Below, piece by piece: positions 56,335-64,000 of a stretch of DNA of 64,000 nt. The translations under genes and the position numbers were made by a program. This stretch comes from Paludisphaera borealis. GTDB lineage: Bacteria > Planctomycetota > Planctomycetia > Isosphaerales > Isosphaeraceae. The notes below the pieces were generated by a model, which was not told where the DNA came from, ran no database searches, and was given only the letters and a program-made list of their open reading frames with translations. Numbering within the stretch: position 1 is the stretch's first letter; each line of letters begins with the position of its first letter. The stretch spans positions 4,340,001 to 4,404,000 of the forward strand of contig NZ_CP019082.1 in assembly GCF_001956985.1 (NCBI RefSeq), read 5' to 3'.

Positions 56335-57213
56335 TCACCCTTCAATGCGGACGCCGGCCGCCTTGAGGGCCTCCAGTTGTGCGGCCCGGCTCGAATCGGA
56401 CAGCGGATTGCCGTCCAGGTAGAGCCGTAAATAGGGAGCGAACAGCTTGGGGCCCGAAGCGTCGGCCTTGGCGGCGTCGACCAGGGGCGCCAGATCCTTG
56501 ATCTTGTTGCGTTCGATCAGGAGCAGCTTGATCTCGGTCTGCTTGGCCAGCGGCCCGACGTTCTCGATCTGGTTCTCGCGGAGGTCGAGCGTCGACAGCT
56601 TGGTCAGCTTCTCCAGCACGCTCACATCCTTGATCTGATTCTTGCCCAGCGACAGCGAGGCGAGCTTCACCAGAGGCGCGAGCGGGCCGACTTCCTTGAT
56701 CTGATTGCCGCCCAAGTATAACGCGCTCAGGCTCGTAAGACCCCCGAGCGGCGCGAGATCGACGATTTTGTTGTTCGACAGCTCAAGGTACTGGAGCCCC
56801 TTGAATTCCTTCAGCGGGGCGAGGTCGACGACCTCGTTGTCGGCCAGATCGAGCGATTCGAGGTTCTTCAGGTCCTTGAGCGCTTTGAGGTCGGCGACCT
56901 TGTTCTTCGACAGCCGCAAGAGAGCCAGGTTCTTGCACTTTTCGAGGCCGGTCAGGTCCTTGATCTCCTTGCCGACCGCTTCGAGGATGTAGACGTTCTG
57001 AAGCTTCTCGTCGGTCAGCGCGACGTTGGGCTCGTGCTTCAAAACCGCGCGGACCGCGGCTTCGAGATTCTTGTCCGGGAACGGCGACGCGGCCGGGGCC
57101 GGTGCGGGAGCAGGGGCTGGCTTGGGCTCCTCGGCCCGAGTCGAGCCGAGTTGCGCGGCGGTCGCCAGGGCGGCCACGCCGATCATCCTGCGAATCGGAT
57201 ATCCGATCATCAT
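56335..57213 (-). CDS. Leucine-rich-repeat (internalin-like) exported protein
   Basis: A 292-residue protein with a signal peptide, an Ala/Pro linker and eight or nine 22-residue SDS22-like LRR units (LESLDLADNEVVDLAPLKEF, LQYLELSNNKIVDLAPLGGL, LSALYLGGNQIKEVGPLAPL, LSTLDLRENQIENVGPLAKQ). The repeat fold is a curved surface for protein binding. It is the first gene of a two-gene operon with the phosphate transporter, which may indicate a link to phosphate sensing, although that is only context. Confidence 0.9.
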   Translation of the reverse strand: MMIGYPIRRMIGVAALATAAQLGSTRAEEPKPAPAPAPAPAASPFPDKNLEAAVRAVLKHEPNVALTDEKLQNVYILEAVGKEIKDLTGLEKCKNLALLRLSKNKVADLKALKDLKNLESLDLADNEVVDLAPLKEFKGLQYLELSNNKIVDLAPLGGLTSLSALYLGGNQIKEVGPLAPLVKLASLSLGKNQIKDVSVLEKLTKLSTLDLRENQIENVGPLAKQTEIKLLLIERNKIKDLAPLVDAAKADASGPKLFAPYLRLYLDGNPLSDSSRAAQLEALKAAGVRIEG

Positions 57214-57688
57214 CGATTGCTCCGTCGGTTGAACGGGATTCTCCCGGGCGGGAGAGGCGGGAAATTACCAGGGCGGTTCACTCGCGGGTTGCGGACGGTC
57301 GTTGAAACAGGGTTATTCCGACGCCCTCGGAATACAAGCCCGAAGCGCCAGCGAGTGCATGGTTCTGGGGGCTGGTTCCGGACTCGCCAAAGTTCGCGAG
57401 GCGATTCACTCGCGGGCGCTTCGGGCTCGTATTCGGATCCAAGTATCGCGGGAGGACCCTTGTCCAGCCTTCGGCCACCTTCTCCTCGGGGGGAGATGGG
57501 AATCGGCCTTTGCCTCGTCCGCACCCTTCCGAGGATACGCGAGCGGCGGCGGCGAGGCCAGACCGACGGGCCGCCGGCACTCTCGGTGAGTGAAAGCTCC
57601 AAAGATGGCGGGCAGTGTCTTAAAAAAATAAGATTGACAAGCCGGAGATGACCCGACAAGGATTTTTAAACTCGACAGACCGAGCACC
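57214..57688. other. Intergenic region with repeats
   Basis: About 475 bases between the LRR gene and the disrupted secreted-protein gene. Contains the family A repeat pair at 57331-57433 and further short inverted segments. No gene is supported. The AT-rich patch at 57616-57670 probably carries the promoter for the downstream gene. Confidence 0.5.
57331..57433. repeat. Family A palindromic repeat, imperfect pair
   Basis: The left arm at 57331-57359 matches the 1646-1673 arm, and the right arm at 57404-57433 is an imperfect inverse copy (CGCGGGCGCTTCGGGCTCG instead of CGCTGGCGCTTCGGGCTTG) with a spacer of about 44 bases. Confidence 0.8.
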
Positions 57689-58298
57689 ATGCCGGCTTTC
57701 CCTATGACGAGGCAACCCATGCGCAACCGCCCCTCCCGTGGCCGCCGCACGTTTCGCCCCCTGGCGGATCTTCTCGAAAGCTTGGTGCCGGTCTCCTCAT
57801 TGGCACCAGGACTCGCAACGGTTGTGGGGGGGGCGTTGGGCTCACTCGCGTGTCGATGGGGACGATTCGGCAAGACCCTCGACCAAGCCCGCCGCGCCTG
57901 CTCGTCTGGCGGTGAGAGCCCTCTCATCCCAGGCTCGGGAGCCCCAACGTCTTCCACGCGGCCAGGGCTCCGCACTATTACCGACCGTTATGAATTCGGT
58001 GTCACCGACTGTCGCGAATCGGCATGCCTTCTCTCCGGCGCCCGAAGTCAACATGGTCATCTTCGTGAATGCCTCGGCACGGTCGGCCGCGTTCACGCCG
58101 GCCATGAGGCTCCATAACAAGGCGTCGATCTCCACGGCGCCGCAAGCGGGAGCGACGGTTACCCATCCGTCATCGCCGTCTCGGTCGAAGACGATAGCGG
58201 GCCGATCGCCTAACACGACAGCGCCGCCCGCGCCGGTCGCGACAGCCCCAGTCGTTGGCACTCTCAGCGGCGGCATTCGCCCGATGTCGCTGGCACCG

Positions 58299-59585
58299 TC
58301 ACTCGCACTCGGTTCGGAACCGAATTCCGCTCTCATGACGCCGTCTGGTGGCAGCGGCGGCGGCAGCGGGGGCCCGCCTGTCCCCAACGTGATGCTCAGC
58401 GGCGGGTCGTCCGACGGACACGGGCATTACTACGCGGCCGTCGGTGGCGCGGCGGCCATCAATATCTGGACTCCAATTGATGAGAAGATTCGGTCGGTCA
58501 CGTATACCGTCCAAGGCGCGGTCCAGACTCAAGCCTGGGGCCTCTCGGCGGGCCAGTCGCCTCGCTTGCCCAGCCCCCTGACGCATCCGGCGGATCCAGC
58601 CACGCAACAATTGAATAGCACGGTCGACCAATTGACCTTCTTTTGGGACGAGACGACGGGGAATCATTGCTCTGTAGAAAACCCGTAGTCGCACAATCAT
58701 GACGTTATGGGTAATGGCCCGAAGGACGATCTCGCGGCACTGGGTCGGATGCTTCCGCGCGCGGAGGGCCGAGCCCAAGCGCCGCTTGAGCATCGAGTTC
58801 ACCGTCTCCACCTGCCACCGTTGACCGTACTTGCGTTTGAGCCCGGCGAAACGCTGTTTCATCACCCGCCGCCACCAGCCCGTGGGGGGCTTGTCGGTCG
58901 GCCGGCCCCGCTTCGGCGGGATGATCGTCCGCACGCCGTGCGACCGGACGGCCCGGTGGACCCGTTCGGCGTCGAAGTCGGCGTCGGCCAGCAGCGTGTC
59001 GATCCGGGCGCGGCGCACGGCCTGGGTCCAGGCCCGGCCGAACTGCACCAGATCCGACGCCGGGCCACGCCCCGGGACCGCCGAGAGGATCATATGGCTC
59101 CGGCAGTCGACCACGAAGACGACCTTGGGATAGTGCGCGTAAGTCCTGGCGGGGTCGGAGTCTCCGGCGGAGCGACGCTTGGCGTAGTAGCGGCTGACGT
59201 GCCGCGACTCCATCCCCGTGCCGTCGACGGCCGCCAACGGGACGCGGCGCTTCAGCGTGCCGTCCTCCCTCGCACGATCGAGCACGGCGTCGAACATCCG
59301 GCGGCCGGGGACCGAGGCCAGCAACCGCTGTGCGGCCTTCTGAAACGTGGTGAAGTGCGGGACGACCGTCAGCCCGATCCGGTCCCGGAGGTCGGCCTGG
59401 TCCGCCAGATGCGCCGCCAACCCGCGGTAGTCGAGGCGGAGGAACTCCTTGAGCACCAGGCAGGCCAGAAGTTGAGGCTGGGTGAACTTCTTGGGGCTGA
59501 ACTGGTGGCGGTGCGCCGGAAGGGCGCGACAAGCCGCCTCGTAGGCGACCTGGAACACCCGCAGTGGTGATTTGCTCGTAGTCAC
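58299..59585 (-). CDS. DDE transposase of the insertion sequence
   Basis: The protein starts at GTG 59585. The part inside the element is 306 residues. Catalytic residues fit a DDE_Tnp_1 (IS4/IS5 superfamily) enzyme: Asp in LAAVDGTGMESRHVS, Asp in TLLADADFDAERVHRAV and Glu in QRWQVETVNSMLKRRL (Y-x2-R-x3-E-x6-K-type signature). The frame has no stop inside the element: it runs through the left terminal repeat (RVFYRA) and reads 122 more codons of the antisense strand of the disrupted gene. Whether the readthrough tail affects activity is unknown. Confidence 0.88.
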   Translation of the reverse strand: MTTSKSPLRVFQVAYEAACRALPAHRHQFSPKKFTQPQLLACLVLKEFLRLDYRGLAAHLADQADLRDRIGLTVVPHFTTFQKAAQRLLASVPGRRMFDAVLDRAREDGTLKRRVPLAAVDGTGMESRHVSRYYAKRRSAGDSDPARTYAHYPKVVFVVDCRSHMILSAVPGRGPASDLVQFGRAWTQAVRRARIDTLLADADFDAERVHRAVRSHGVRTIIPPKRGRPTDKPPTGWWRRVMKQRFAGLKRKYGQRWQVETVNSMLKRRLGSALRARKHPTQCREIVLRAITHNVMIVRLRVFYRAMIPRRLVPKEGQLVDRAIQLLRGWIRRMRQGAGQARRLARREAPGLSLDRALDGIRDRPNLLINWSPDIDGRRATDGRVVMPVSVGRPAAEHHVGDRRAPAAAAAATRRRHESGIRFRTECE

Positions 59586-59638
59586 ATGTCATTCTACGAC
59601 CGCCAGTGGACGACGGTTCACGGGTTTTCTACAGAGCA
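58668..59638 (-). mobile_element. Complete insertion sequence, 971 bp, with 9-bp target duplication
   Basis: The terminal inverted repeats are 19 identical bases (TGCTCTGTAGAAAACCCGT) at 58668-58686 and, inverted, at 59620-59638. The flanking direct repeat GGGAATCAT occurs at 58659-58667 and 59639-59647. Removing the element plus one repeat restores an open frame across the site (DETTGNHHIDVQVYY). The intact repeats and duplication indicate a recent insertion. The nine-base duplication points to an IS4-like rather than a four-base IS5-type group, but the family is not settled. Confidence 0.95.
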
Positions 59639-60457
59639 GGGAATCATCATATTGACGTCCAGGTGTACTACGCGCAAGGCGCGGCGTCGGTGGCTTTCGA
59701 CGTCTCGGTCGAGAAGCCCGACGTCTCGTCCCTGAGCATGACGTACAATCCCCTGAAATTCGGACAATTTGTCGGCGGCAATAACCAACAACTGATCGGC
59801 TTCAACCAGACCAACCCCGGGGTCTACTTCAACGCCTCCGTCACGACCCATCAGTTCGAGGGGGGATTCGCCTTTATTCAGACTGTTTCGATGGATTTGA
59901 TGCAGAAATACTTGGGCACGCCCACCATCACCGAGACATCGCCCACGGTCCTGGACTGGAATGGGCTGAACCAAAACGACCCGCTTGCTATTATGATCAG
60001 AGATAGATCCTTCAATTTGTTCGCCAATGAAACGCAGAACCTACCCTTCGCTCGGCCGCCCTATGCCTCCCTGCCTGTAGACTATATTAACGACACCCCG
60101 ATGCTCGCGTTCTCCGGTCTCGGCAATGCTTTGAATTACCCGACCATGTTCCGTGAAAATGTGACCTTCACCACGAGACTGGTCTTCCGCCCGGAAGGGG
60201 GCATTTGGATCTCGCTGGGCTAGATGATCTGGAACCTACACGGCGAGAGGACCTACGTAGGTAACGGTCAAGACCCTACCAACCCGGCGAATTGGACAGG
60301 GGCCGAGACTCTAACTCCGGGTTCGGTGGGGGCCGGGACAGCAGAGATCGTCACCGAGCTTCTTCCCACGTGGACCGGCAACAGTCAGACGTATCTCCAA
60401 GATTGGAACAACAAGAAGCCGTTGTAGCGACATGCTGGAGGATTTCGGGATTTTGAT

Positions 60458-61060
60458 ATGAAGCTGCGCATCAAGCTGCGGACGTGCCTCGTGATGGTCG
60501 CGGCCTCGGGCCTGCTCTGCTGGGCTGCCGCGAGGGTCTGGCTCTGGCACGTCCGAAGTCCGACCTACGGAGCCCTGGCTGATTATCACCGCGGCGAAGC
60601 CGAATACCTTAAGTCCGCAGTCTCGAACGAAGCGTTCCTCTACAAACAAGCAGCGCATTACTTGCCCGGCTTTCTCGCCCATCCCGAGATCGACATGCGG
60701 CGGATCCTACCCGATGAACTCCGATCGGACACGTTCCACCCGTTCTCCGGCCCGCATTCCGAGTGGACGGCGGCGGTCGACGCCCAGGGCGAGCGCGTCC
60801 GGCGGCTCGAGGAGAGGGTCGCGTTCCACGCCCGGATGTCGGAGGAATTCCGTCGCGCGTCCGAATCCTTCCTGGCGCCGGTGCCGTCCGAGGGGTTCAT
60901 GTACCCCCTCCCGTGGTGGGTCGATCCTGAAGTCTTGCGGACACTCAAGACAAACGCGGCTGGGGGAGCCAAGTCAAACGCGGCCGGGAAAGCCGTGTCG
61001 CCTTCGCCTTCGGGGGCACCGGGCCGCTCCACCATCTATGGCCCGTCATCGCCTGATTGA
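60458..61060 (+). CDS. Single-TM protein of unknown function
   Basis: A 200-residue protein with an N-terminal hydrophobic helix (about residues 9-26, CLVMVAASGLLCWAAARVWL), then a helical region with YHRGEAEYLKSAVSNEAFLY and HYLPGFLAHPEI, and a charged coiled coil (GERVRRLEERVAFHARMSEE). The tail is Ser/Gly/Pro-rich. It starts 30 bases after the disrupted secreted-protein gene and is probably co-transcribed. No family is recognised. Confidence 0.75.
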   Translation: MKLRIKLRTCLVMVAASGLLCWAAARVWLWHVRSPTYGALADYHRGEAEYLKSAVSNEAFLYKQAAHYLPGFLAHPEIDMRRILPDELRSDTFHPFSGPHSEWTAAVDAQGERVRRLEERVAFHARMSEEFRRASESFLAPVPSEGFMYPLPWWVDPEVLRTLKTNAAGGAKSNAAGKAVSPSPSGAPGRSTIYGPSSPD

Positions 61061-61111
61061 TCGTGATCGTCAGTACCGTCGAGCAAGGGCGAGAACACGC
61101 GGATTCCAGGA

Positions 61112-62348
61112 GTGTCATCCATCAGACGGATTCTATTCGCCTCACGGGCTTGTTATCTCGACAACTCCAACGGCGCGGCCGTGGCCAGCCGCGCGATGAT
61201 GGAGGCGTTGGCCCGGTCGGGGTTTGCGGTCGAGGTCGTCACCGGCGCTGGGACCGAACTTCACTCGGGCGTGCAACCCGCCGACTGGCTCGCCGAGCGC
61301 GGGATCGCCTTCCAGGTGCCCGACCGCACTTCCTTTTCGGTGGACGCTCGTGGATTGCGGGCGAACGCGCCTCTCTCTTTTCGGGGTGCCGTTCGCGATG
61401 TTCCGGTCAACCTCCATCGAAGCGCGGCCGCCCAGTCCCAGATTGCGGACGACATCGAGTGCGAGGAGTTCCTTGCGCTGTATGAGGCCGTGCTGGAGCG
61501 GTTCCGCCCCGACGTCGTGGTCAACTACGGCGGGGATTTCCTGGCGCACCGGCTGCGGGCCACCGCCCGCGCGGGGCGTCGCCGTCGTCTTCGCCCTGCA
61601 CAATCTGAGCTATCCCGACGCCTACCCGTTCACGACCGCGGACGCCGTGATCGTCCCTTCGCGGTTCGCGGCGGATCACTACCGGACGTCCCTCGGGTTG
61701 GACTGTACGGTCTTACCGTGCCTCGTCGATTTCGACCGCGTCCGCGCGACGGCCCCCGAGCCGAGGTATGTCACTTTCGTCAACCCGTCGTATGAAAAGG
61801 GGGTCTATGTCTTCGCACGGATCGCCGACGAACTCGGCCGGCGGAGGCCGGACATTCCGCTTCTGGTCGTGGAGGGGCGGGGCTCGGAGCGCACTCTTGC
61901 CGACTGCGGGATCGATCTGCGGGTTCACGGCAACGTCAACCTGATGGACAACACCCGCGACCCGCGTGAGTTCTGGGGCGTGACGCGACTGTGCCTGGTC
62001 CCATCGCTCTGCCGGGAGAGCCAGGGGCTGGTCGCTGTGGAGGCGATGATCAACGGCGTTCCCGTCGTCGCCGGCGACCGGGGCGCCCTCCCCGAAACCC
62101 TCGGCGCGGCCGGCGTCGTCCTGCCGCTCCCGGAACGGCTCACGCCGTTCACGCGCGAACTACCTTCCGCCGAGGAGGTCGACCCCTGGGTCGATGCGAT
62201 CATCCGCCTCTGGGACGACGCCGGCGCGTGCGACGACCTCGCGCGCCGGGGACTCGCCGAGGCCGATCGTTGGGCCCCCGCCGTGCTTGAGCCTCGTTAC
62301 GCGAGGTTCTTCAACGAGGTCCGAGCCGGCGGGAGACCTTTGAATTGA
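61112..62348 (+). pseudogene. GT4-type glycosyltransferase with a +1 frameshift
   Basis: The N-terminal half reads from about GTG 61112 (RRILFASRACYLDNSNGAAV, then FRPDVVVNYGGDFLAHRLRA) as a GT-B acceptor domain. Near 61568-61575 one extra base shifts the frame. The C-terminal half continues as RGVAVVFALHNLSYPDAYPF, YVTFVNPSYEKGVYVFARIA, PLLVVEGRGSERTLADCGID and ends with the donor-binding E-x7-E (CRESQGLVAVEAMINGVPVV). The joined protein would be about 411 residues. GT4 enzymes build exopolysaccharide, glycoprotein or lipid glycans. The start is uncertain because the AGGAG near 61106 is too close. The extra base lies in a C/G-rich run, so an error is possible. Confidence 0.8.
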
Positions 62349-62543
62349 ATCCGCCGCGATGATCCGGGTCGTCTCCGCCTCCGCCCAAGACACCCCGATT
62401 CTTCACCGGCCGTTGCGTTGAACTCGCCCAGGGGATCGAGTCCAATGGAGTTCCGGCCGCCCCCTCGCAGCCGGAACGCGCGACGTCGATGAGTCGCGCG
62501 TCACACCCGAATGATTCACTCCTCGATTCACTGGAAAATACTG

Positions 62544-63677
62544 ATGCACATGCTTCGTTGGATGATCGCGGCTGTGGCGATTGCTGGGCCGGCGGCTCGG
62601 GCGTGGAGCGACGAGCCCGAGGCCGCGCGGGCGAAGGCGCCGACAAAGACGAAGAACGTGATCTTGGTGATCAGCGACGGCCTGCGGTGGCAGGAAGTCT
62701 TCGGCGGCGCCGAGCTTTCGCTGATCAGCAAGAAGGACGGCGGCGTGTCGGACGTCGACGGCCTGAACCGCACGTTCGGCCAGGCGACCCCCGCCGAGCG
62801 CCGCGAGGCGCTCTTGCCGTTCATCACCAACGTGGTCGCCAAGCAGGGCCGGCTGTTCGGCGACGTCGGCAGCGAGAGCAAGGTCACCAACGGGATGAAT
62901 TTCTCGTACCCGGGCTACAACGAGGTTTTCGCCGGCTACGGCGACCCCCGGATCGACAGCAACGACGATTTCCCCAACCCCAACGTCACGGTCTTCGAGT
63001 GGCTCAACAACAAGGACGCGTTCCGCGACAAGGTTGCCGCGTTCGGCTCGTGGAACCGCTTCACGGCCATCCTCAACCGCGAGCGCAGCAAGCTCAAAAT
63101 CGTCGCCTGCTGGGAGCCCCCCACCGGCCCGAACCTCACGCCCCAGGAAAAACTGCTCGGCGACGTGATCGCCAACACGCACCGGCTCTGGAGTGACTGC
63201 GCTTACGACTCGTTCACCTTCTTCGCGGCGCACGAGCACCTCAAGCGGGAGCGTCCCCGCGTGATGTTCGTGGGCTTCGGCGAGACCGACGAGTTCGCCC
63301 ACGCCGGCCAGTACGACCACTACTTGCGGTCGGCGAACAAGTTCGACCAGTACGTCAAGACGCTCTGGGAGACCGTGCAGTCGCTGCCTGAATACCGCGA
63401 CCAGACCACGATCATCCTCACCGCCGACCACGGCCGCGGCGACGCGCCCGTCGATTGGAAAAGCCACGGCGCGAAGGTCAAGGGCGCCGAGCGGATCTGG
63501 ATCGGCGTCCTCGGCCCCGACACCCCGCCGAGCGACGGCAAGCCGCTTCCGAAGGCCGACCAGAACCAGATCGCCGCGACCATCGCCGCCCTCGTTGGCG
63601 AGGACTACAACGCCTTTCAGCCCAAGGCCGGCCCCGTCATCCCCACCGTCATCGCCCCCGTCGCCGTCGCCGAGTGA
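62544..63677 (+). CDS. Alkaline-phosphatase-superfamily hydrolase, exported
   Basis: A 377-residue protein taken from ATG 62544 (62511 and 62550 are alternatives), with a signal peptide (LRWMIAAVAIAGPAARAWSD). Superfamily metal sites are visible: TKNVILVISDGLRWQEVFGG (first Asp), NFSYPGYNEVFAGYGDPR (the region normally holding the Ser/Thr nucleophile), VMFVGFGETDEFAHAGQYDH (second Asp and His) and TTIILTADHGRGD (Asp-His). It may be a phosphodiesterase, phosphatase or sulfatase-like enzyme; the specificity cannot be assigned. A hairpin terminator follows. Confidence 0.88.
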   Translation: MHMLRWMIAAVAIAGPAARAWSDEPEAARAKAPTKTKNVILVISDGLRWQEVFGGAELSLISKKDGGVSDVDGLNRTFGQATPAERREALLPFITNVVAKQGRLFGDVGSESKVTNGMNFSYPGYNEVFAGYGDPRIDSNDDFPNPNVTVFEWLNNKDAFRDKVAAFGSWNRFTAILNRERSKLKIVACWEPPTGPNLTPQEKLLGDVIANTHRLWSDCAYDSFTFFAAHEHLKRERPRVMFVGFGETDEFAHAGQYDHYLRSANKFDQYVKTLWETVQSLPEYRDQTTIILTADHGRGDAPVDWKSHGAKVKGAERIWIGVLGPDTPPSDGKPLPKADQNQIAATIAALVGEDYNAFQPKAGPVIPTVIAPVAVAE

Positions 63678-63700
63678 CGCGAATCCAACGTGAACGCGCG

Positions 63701-63738
63701 GGGCGGCCGTGGGGCGAATCGCTCCTCCACGACCGCCC
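63701..63738 (+). terminator. Probable intrinsic terminator hairpin
   Basis: GGGCGGCCGTGG (63701-63712) pairs with CCACGACCGCCC (63727-63738) with one mismatch across a 14-base loop, 24 bases after the hydrolase stop. Confidence 0.6.
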
Positions 63739-63857
63739 TTCGTCATTTCGAAGCCCAGGGACGGACGGCCCGGGAGAAAAGTTGTATGAAATCGGCCTCG
63801 ATCGGGGAATAGTCAGTGTAGACCGAGAGTCGTCGGCCGCCAGGGAGGGGCAACACC

Positions 63858-64000
63858 ATGTCGATAGCGAGTCGGAACGGGTTGATCGTCAGGGACTTCC
63901 AGTCGCTGTTCTCCTCCGGAGCGCTCGGCGGCCTCTCGGACGGGCAACTGGTGGAACGCTACGTGGCCCGGCGCGAAGAGGCCGTCTTCGAGGCGATCGT
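63858..64000 (+). CDS. ECF-type sigma factor, 3' partial
   Basis: The gene starts at ATG 63858 with a GGGAGGGG site upstream and runs off the window. The visible 47 residues (LFSSGALGGLSDGQLVERYV, ARREEAVFEAI) match the start of planctomycete ECF sigma factors with the usual LSDGQLLERF-type leader and the first part of region 2. Whether it has the C-terminal extension seen in the two other sigma genes cannot be told. Confidence 0.82.
   Translation, partial: MSIASRNGLIVRDFQSLFSSGALGGLSDGQLVERYVARREEAVFEAI

Larger units (their letters stand above)
57719..60427 (+). pseudogene. LEPR-type secreted protein split by an insertion sequence, with further lesions
   Basis: The N-terminus (MRNRPSRGRRTFRPLADLLE) is a planctomycete leader of the kind seen at 52641. 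The frame shifts within the G run at 57826-57833 and then reads a Ser/Thr/Pro-rich stalk to NVMLSGGSSDGHGHYYAAVG and TVDQLTFFWDETTGNH. There the IS interrupts it. Past the IS the same frame continues (HHIDVQVYYAQGAASVAFDV) to an in-frame TAG at 60221-60223, after which MIWNLHGERTYVGNG continues to 60427. Without the IS and these lesions, the protein would be about 575 residues. The mature part is beta-rich and probably surface-exposed; its function is unknown. Confidence 0.75.

Noticed and set aside
57842-58387. Minus-strand frame of 181 codons opposite the stalk of the disrupted secreted protein
   Set aside because: Part of it reads plausibly, but the plus-strand frame is contiguous with well-formed coding up to the IS and resumes after it, and part of the region overlaps a dispersed repeat.

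Overview
The window is GC-rich chromosomal DNA of a planctomycete, most likely an Isosphaeraceae-type bacterium (Paludisphaera/Singulisphaera relatives; the family is my inference). The evidence is the gene set: PSD1-type DUF1549/DUF1553 cytochrome proteins paired with Tat-exported DUF1501 proteins, DUF1559 pilin-like proteins ending in an H-x9-DG signature, ECF sigma factors with long membrane-anchored C-terminal extensions, a dockerin-bearing protein with a LESR-type leader, and several families of palindromic intergenic repeats. No rRNA, tRNA or CRISPR array was seen.

Layout. 0-6 kb: the end of a DUF1549/1553 gene, its DUF1501 partner (one-base frameshift in a G run), a ROK regulator, a DUF1559 pseudopilin and a small lipoprotein. 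6-9.4 kb: an accessory patch with two convergent immunity-type genes (Imm10-like and SUKH) and a two-gene minus-strand cassette: a CAP12/Pycsar-type TIR protein with an unrecognised cysteine-bearing C-terminal domain, followed by a small Cas2/SinR-like protein. 9.4-10.6 kb is repeat-rich non-coding DNA before guaB. 10.6-17.7 kb: guaB, a large Ala/Pro-rich secreted protein, PhoU, an acetyltransferase and an aldo/keto reductase.

17.7-25.5 kb is a second accessory patch: a two-TM protein, a VapB-like antitoxin with a broken vapC, housekeeping ribE and rsmA, then a dinD-MNT-HepT operon, a decayed YhcG (DUF1016) nuclease, and a visibly AT-richer two-gene operon of unknown function. 25.5-41 kb: a large DUF1549/1553 protein with a LamG-like insert, a sigma factor fused to a DUF1559-like domain, a YkgJ protein, a pentapeptide-repeat/TIR fusion, a tricorn-like protease, an SdpR/SdpI-like pair, a second DUF1501 protein and a DUF1223 protein. 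41-57 kb: rpe, a GAF-SpoIIE phosphatase, a serine hydrolase, a di-heme beta-propeller protein, a second extended sigma factor, a second DUF1559-lipoprotein set, a dockerin glycosidase, a PiT phosphate transporter and a leucine-rich-repeat protein.

57-64 kb: a secreted-protein gene split by a 971-bp insertion sequence with a clean 9-bp target duplication, a frameshifted glycosyltransferase, an alkaline-phosphatase-superfamily enzyme, and the start of a third ECF-type gene. Several genes here carry single-base lesions; those in homopolymers may be sequencing errors. The best candidate for a poorly described system is the TIR plus Cas2-like cassette at 8048-9386, followed by the AT-rich operon at 23669-25364.
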